DNA of 7,482 nucleotides from Ectothiorhodospiraceae bacterium. Lineage in GTDB: Bacteria; Pseudomonadota; Gammaproteobacteria; Nitrococcales; AK92. This document shows positions 5,304-7,482 of the stretch, piece by piece; the first letter of the stretch is position 1; each line of letters opens with the position of its first letter. The stretch lies in the NCBI GenBank assembly GCA_029263635.1, contig JAJUFY010000101.1:1-7482 (forward strand). Reading direction: 5' to 3'. The notes beneath the pieces were generated by a model. That model ran no database searches and had not been told where the DNA came from. It was given only the letters and a program-made list of their open reading frames with translations. Both the position numbers and the translations under genes were made by a program.

Positions 5304-6670
5304 GAGGTCTCGCTCGTGCTTTCGATCAGGCAATACAGTTCGCCTTCGGCGAGCCGGGTCACGACCCGCTCGCCGGGGCTGGCGTCGGCGGCGCGGCGCA
5401 GCACGCTGCCGTCGTCCCGCCGCACCACGGCATAGCCGCGCGCCAGGGTCGCCAGCGGGCTGACGGTATCCAGCCGGTGCGCCGTGAAGGCCAGCGTGCG
5501 CTCGCCGGCCCGCAGCTGGCGCCGCACGGCGGTGACCAGCCGCTGCTGCAGCTGCTCATTGCGGGTGCGCAGGGCGCTGATCTGCAGCAGCGGGCTGCGC
5601 CGGTGCAGACGCTCGTGTGCCTGCTGCTGGCGCAGGGCCAGTTCCCGCAGCCGGCGGCGGGCGGCCTGCTCGAGCCGCAGCTGCAGGCCGTCCAGGCGCT
5701 GGCTGGCGTCCTGCAGGCGGCGCTGCGGATGGTGCTGTTCGAGGTGCCGGCGCAGCCAGCCCACCCGCTCGCCGAGGCGATTCAGGTGCAGGCGGAGCAG
5801 CTGCTCCAGGCGGCCGGCCTGCCGCGCCAGCTGGGAGGCCCAGGCGGCCGCGTCGGGGCTGATCATCTCGGCCGCGGCGGAGGGCGTCGGCGCCCGCTGG
5901 TCGGCGGCCAGGTCGGCGATGGTGAAGTCGATCTCGTGGCCGATGGCCGATACCACCGGAATGGGGCAGGCATGGATGGCGCGGGCGACCACCTCTTCGT
6001 TGAAGGCCCACAGGTCTTCGAGCGAGCCGCCGCCGCGGGTCACCAGCAGCACGTCGACCTCGGCGCGCTCGCCGGCCTGGCGGATGGCGGCGGCGATCTT
6101 CTCGGCGGCGCCCGCGCCCTGCACCGGCACCGGGTAGATCAGCACCGGCAGCGCCGGGAAGCGGCGCGCGAGCACGGTGAGCACGTCGCGGATGGCGGCG
6201 CCGGTGGGGGAGGTGACCACGCCCAGCCGCCGCGGCAGCGGCGGCAGCGGCCGCTTGCGGGCCGGGTCGAACAGGCCTTCCTTCTGCAGCCGCTGCTTGA
6301 GTTCCTCGAAGGCGCGTCGCAGCCGGCCGTCGCCGGCTTCCTCCATGTGTTCGATGACCAGCTGGAATTCGCCGCGCGCCGGGTACAGTCCCACCCGGGC
6401 GCGTACCAGCACCTGGTCGCCGTCCTTGGGCCGGAAGCGCAGGTTGAGCGCCTTGTTGCGGAACATCGCGCAGCGGACCTGGCTGTCGCCGTCCTTGAGC
6501 GAGAAGTACAGATGCCCGGAACCGGGCCGGGCGAGATTGGACAGCTCGCCCTCGACCCAGAGCAGCGGAAAGCTGCCTTCCAGCAGGAGGCGAACTTCCT
6601 GGGTGAGGCGCGAGACGGTGTAGATTTCGCGGCCGTCGCTGCGGCCGCCGGTGTCGAGCAGGTCGTGCAT
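5300..6670 (-). CDS. xseA: Exodeoxyribonuclease VII large subunit
   Basis: A 456-residue protein, the normal length for XseA. It is the catalytic subunit of exonuclease VII, which with several small XseB subunits degrades single-stranded DNA in both directions to acid-soluble oligonucleotides and takes part in repair and recombination in the cytoplasm. The N-terminal OB fold runs from IYTVSRL (16-22) to about 110, including VEGELSN (39-45) and GHLYFSLKD (52-60). The catalytic core shows GVVTSPTGAAIRDV (150-163), TRGGGSLEDLWAFNEE (211-226) and the SAIGHEIDFTIADLAAD stretch (241-257) with the following RAPTPSAAAE. A long Arg/Leu/Gln-rich coiled coil spans about 280-400. The C-terminal segment LARGYAVVRRDDG closes the protein. 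The ATG at 6670 fits the family N-terminus, although no good ribosome binding site precedes it. xseB is not in the window. It overlaps the M23 gene by 4 bases and is divergent from guaB, an arrangement also known in enterobacteria. Confidence 0.97.
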   Translation of the reverse strand: MHDLLDTGGRSDGREIYTVSRLTQEVRLLLEGSFPLLWVEGELSNLARPGSGHLYFSLKDGDSQVRCAMFRNKALNLRFRPKDGDQVLVRARVGLYPARGEFQLVIEHMEEAGDGRLRRAFEELKQRLQKEGLFDPARKRPLPPLPRRLGVVTSPTGAAIRDVLTVLARRFPALPVLIYPVPVQGAGAAEKIAAAIRQAGERAEVDVLLVTRGGGSLEDLWAFNEEVVARAIHACPIPVVSAIGHEIDFTIADLAADQRAPTPSAAAEMISPDAAAWASQLARQAGRLEQLLRLHLNRLGERVGWLRRHLEQHHPQRRLQDASQRLDGLQLRLEQAARRRLRELALRQQQAHERLHRRSPLLQISALRTRNEQLQQRLVTAVRRQLRAGERTLAFTAHRLDTVSPLATLARGYAVVRRDDGSVLRRAADASPGERVVTRLAEGELYCLIESTSETS

Positions 6671-6715
6671 GGCGCGATGATAGCAGCGTGGCGGCTCCGC
6701 CCGCAGGACGAAGCC

Positions 6716-6771
6716 GGCAATTTCTGCGGCGGCAGCGAAAACGGCGGTTTACGGGTTTGGCGGCAATTTCT
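6716..6771. repeat. Short direct repeat in the xseA-guaB divergent region
   Basis: GGCAATTTCT occurs at 6716-6725 and again at 6762-6771, 46 bases apart. The second copy ends on the first base of the guaB -10 hexamer and the first lies about 30 bases upstream of the -35. It could be an operator pair, but the repeat is only 10 bases and may be chance. Confidence 0.3.
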
Positions 6772-6776
6772 ATAAT
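6748..6776 (+). promoter_or_regulatory. guaB sigma-70 promoter
   Basis: TTTACG (6748-6753, 4 of 6 to TTGACA), a 17-base spacer and a perfect TATAAT (6771-6776). Initiation is expected near 6783, giving a leader of about 37 bases. The bases between -10 and the start, GTCCGGC, form a GC-rich discriminator, the hallmark of promoters repressed by ppGpp. E. coli guaB is likewise under stringent and growth-rate control, so similar regulation is a reasonable inference. No clear PurR-like operator was seen. Confidence 0.8.
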
Positions 6777-6819
6777 GTCCGGCTATTCAATTTTTGCCCG
6801 CCGGCAGCAGGTGCCATCT

Positions 6820-7482
6820 ATGCGAATTGTTCAGGACGCCCTGACCTTCGACGACGTACTCCTCCTTCCCGCCCAATCCTCTGTCCTGCCCCGGGACGTT
6901 GACCTCAGAACCCAGCTTACGCGCGAAATCCAGCTCAGCATCCCGCTGGTGTCGGCGGCGATGGATACCGTCACCGAGGCACGGCTGGCGATCGCGCTGG
7001 CGGAGCAGGGCGGCCTGGGCATCATCCACAAGAACCTGACGGTGGAGCAGCAGGCGGCCGAAGTACGGCGGGTGAAGAAATTCGAGAGCGGCGTCATCAA
7101 GGAACCGATCACGGTCTCGCCGACCACCACCATCGCCGAGGTGCTGGAGCTGACCCGGGCGCACGGCATTTCCGGCGTGCCGGTGGTGGACGGCGAGGAT
7201 CTGGTGGGCATCGTCACCAGCCGCGACCTGCGCTTCGAGCATCGGCTGAGCGAGCCGGTCGCCGTCGCCATGACCCCGAAGGAGCGGCTGGTGACCGTGC
7301 GCGAAGGCACCGACCGCGAGGAAGTGCAGCGGCTGCTGCACCACAACCGCATCGAGCGGGTGCTGGTGGTGAACGACCGCTTCCAGCTGCGCGGCATGAT
7401 CACCGTCAAGGACATCCTCAAGGCCAAGGATTACCCGCACTCCTGCCGCGACGAGCATGGCCAGCTGCGGGTGGGCGCCGCG
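6820..7482 (+). CDS. guaB: IMP dehydrogenase, N-terminal 221 residues (cut by window edge)
   Basis: The frame starts at the ATG at 6820 and is still open at the last base, 221 codons of an expected 485-490. IMP dehydrogenase oxidises IMP to XMP with NAD+, the committed step of GMP synthesis, in the cytoplasm as a tetramer or octamer. Visible landmarks are the family N-terminus ALTFDDVLLLPAQS (7-20), PLVSAAMDTVTE (42-53), the EQGGLGIIHKN loop (62-72) and a tandem CBS pair (about 95-140 and 150-205) that binds regulatory adenine/guanine nucleotides. The catalytic cysteine loop and the flap lie beyond the window, so activity cannot be verified. The start is supported by GCAGG 8 bases upstream and by the promoter at 6748-6776. 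guaA commonly follows guaB but would be outside the window. Confidence 0.97.
   Translation, partial: MRIVQDALTFDDVLLLPAQSSVLPRDVDLRTQLTREIQLSIPLVSAAMDTVTEARLAIALAEQGGLGIIHKNLTVEQQAAEVRRVKKFESGVIKEPITVSPTTTIAEVLELTRAHGISGVPVVDGEDLVGIVTSRDLRFEHRLSEPVAVAMTPKERLVTVREGTDREEVQRLLHHNRIERVLVVNDRFQLRGMITVKDILKAKDYPHSCRDEHGQLRVGAA

Noticed and set aside
5304..5333. Upstream ATG giving a 280-residue M23 protein
   Set aside because: It would add ten charged residues before a normal signal peptide and lengthen the overlap with xseA. The ATGA start at 5303 is a better fit.
6677..6705. Leftward -10 look-alike TATCAT as the xseA promoter
   Set aside because: 5 of 6 match, but no -35 at 16-18 bases and it would put the start at the ATG. 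Too weak to list as a feature; mentioned as an open point only.
5477..6775. A 432-codon rightward frame antisense to xseA
   Set aside because: Same GC-driven shadow effect. The minus strand encodes a full-length XseA, and the antisense product is low-complexity Ala/Gly/Gln/Arg with no recognisable family.

Overview
The window is ordinary, high-GC (roughly two-thirds G+C by eye) proteobacterial chromosome. The divergent guaB / xseA pair, an M23 peptidase behind xseA, the sequence types of the proteins and the codon use point to a gammaproteobacterium, perhaps of the Xanthomonadales/Nevskiales/Chromatiales range. The genus cannot be named from this alone. I see no mobile element genes, tRNA, rRNA or CRISPR.

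Layout. Positions 1-1117 read rightward: the C-terminal end of an unrecognised helical protein (1-251), a HIT-family protein in which the first histidine of the triad is glutamine (304-750), and a small DUF4112 membrane protein (758-1117). Positions 1118-1319 are the gap between convergent genes and hold degenerate palindromic repeats of the 'GTCATTGCGAG' type. From 1320 to 6670 everything reads leftward: a five-domain orphan response regulator, REC-PAS-PAS-GGDEF-EAL (1320-3830); a GC-rich spacer; a 65-residue, highly charged small protein with a strong ribosome binding site (4162-4359); a secreted M23/LytM endopeptidase (4491-5303); and xseA, the large subunit of exonuclease VII (5300-6670). 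The last two overlap by 4 bases (ATGA) and form an operon. At 6820-7482 the first 221 codons of guaB (IMP dehydrogenase) read rightward behind a near-consensus sigma-70 promoter with a GC-rich discriminator.

How the genes work together. Only xseA and the M23 gene are demonstrably linked, by translational coupling. guaB shares their upstream region but is transcribed away. The GGDEF-EAL regulator is isolated by its own long upstream gap and by the repeat element at its 3' end, and no partner histidine kinase is in the window. Two strong hairpins, 4126-4150 just past the small gene and 4457-4491 overlapping the M23 stop codon, punctuate the leftward genes. I found no convincing undescribed multi-gene system. 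The points most worth a second look are the palindromic repeat, the HIT substitution, the duplicated motif in the DUF4112 protein, the intact dual-catalytic c-di-GMP enzyme, and the small charge-segregated protein.
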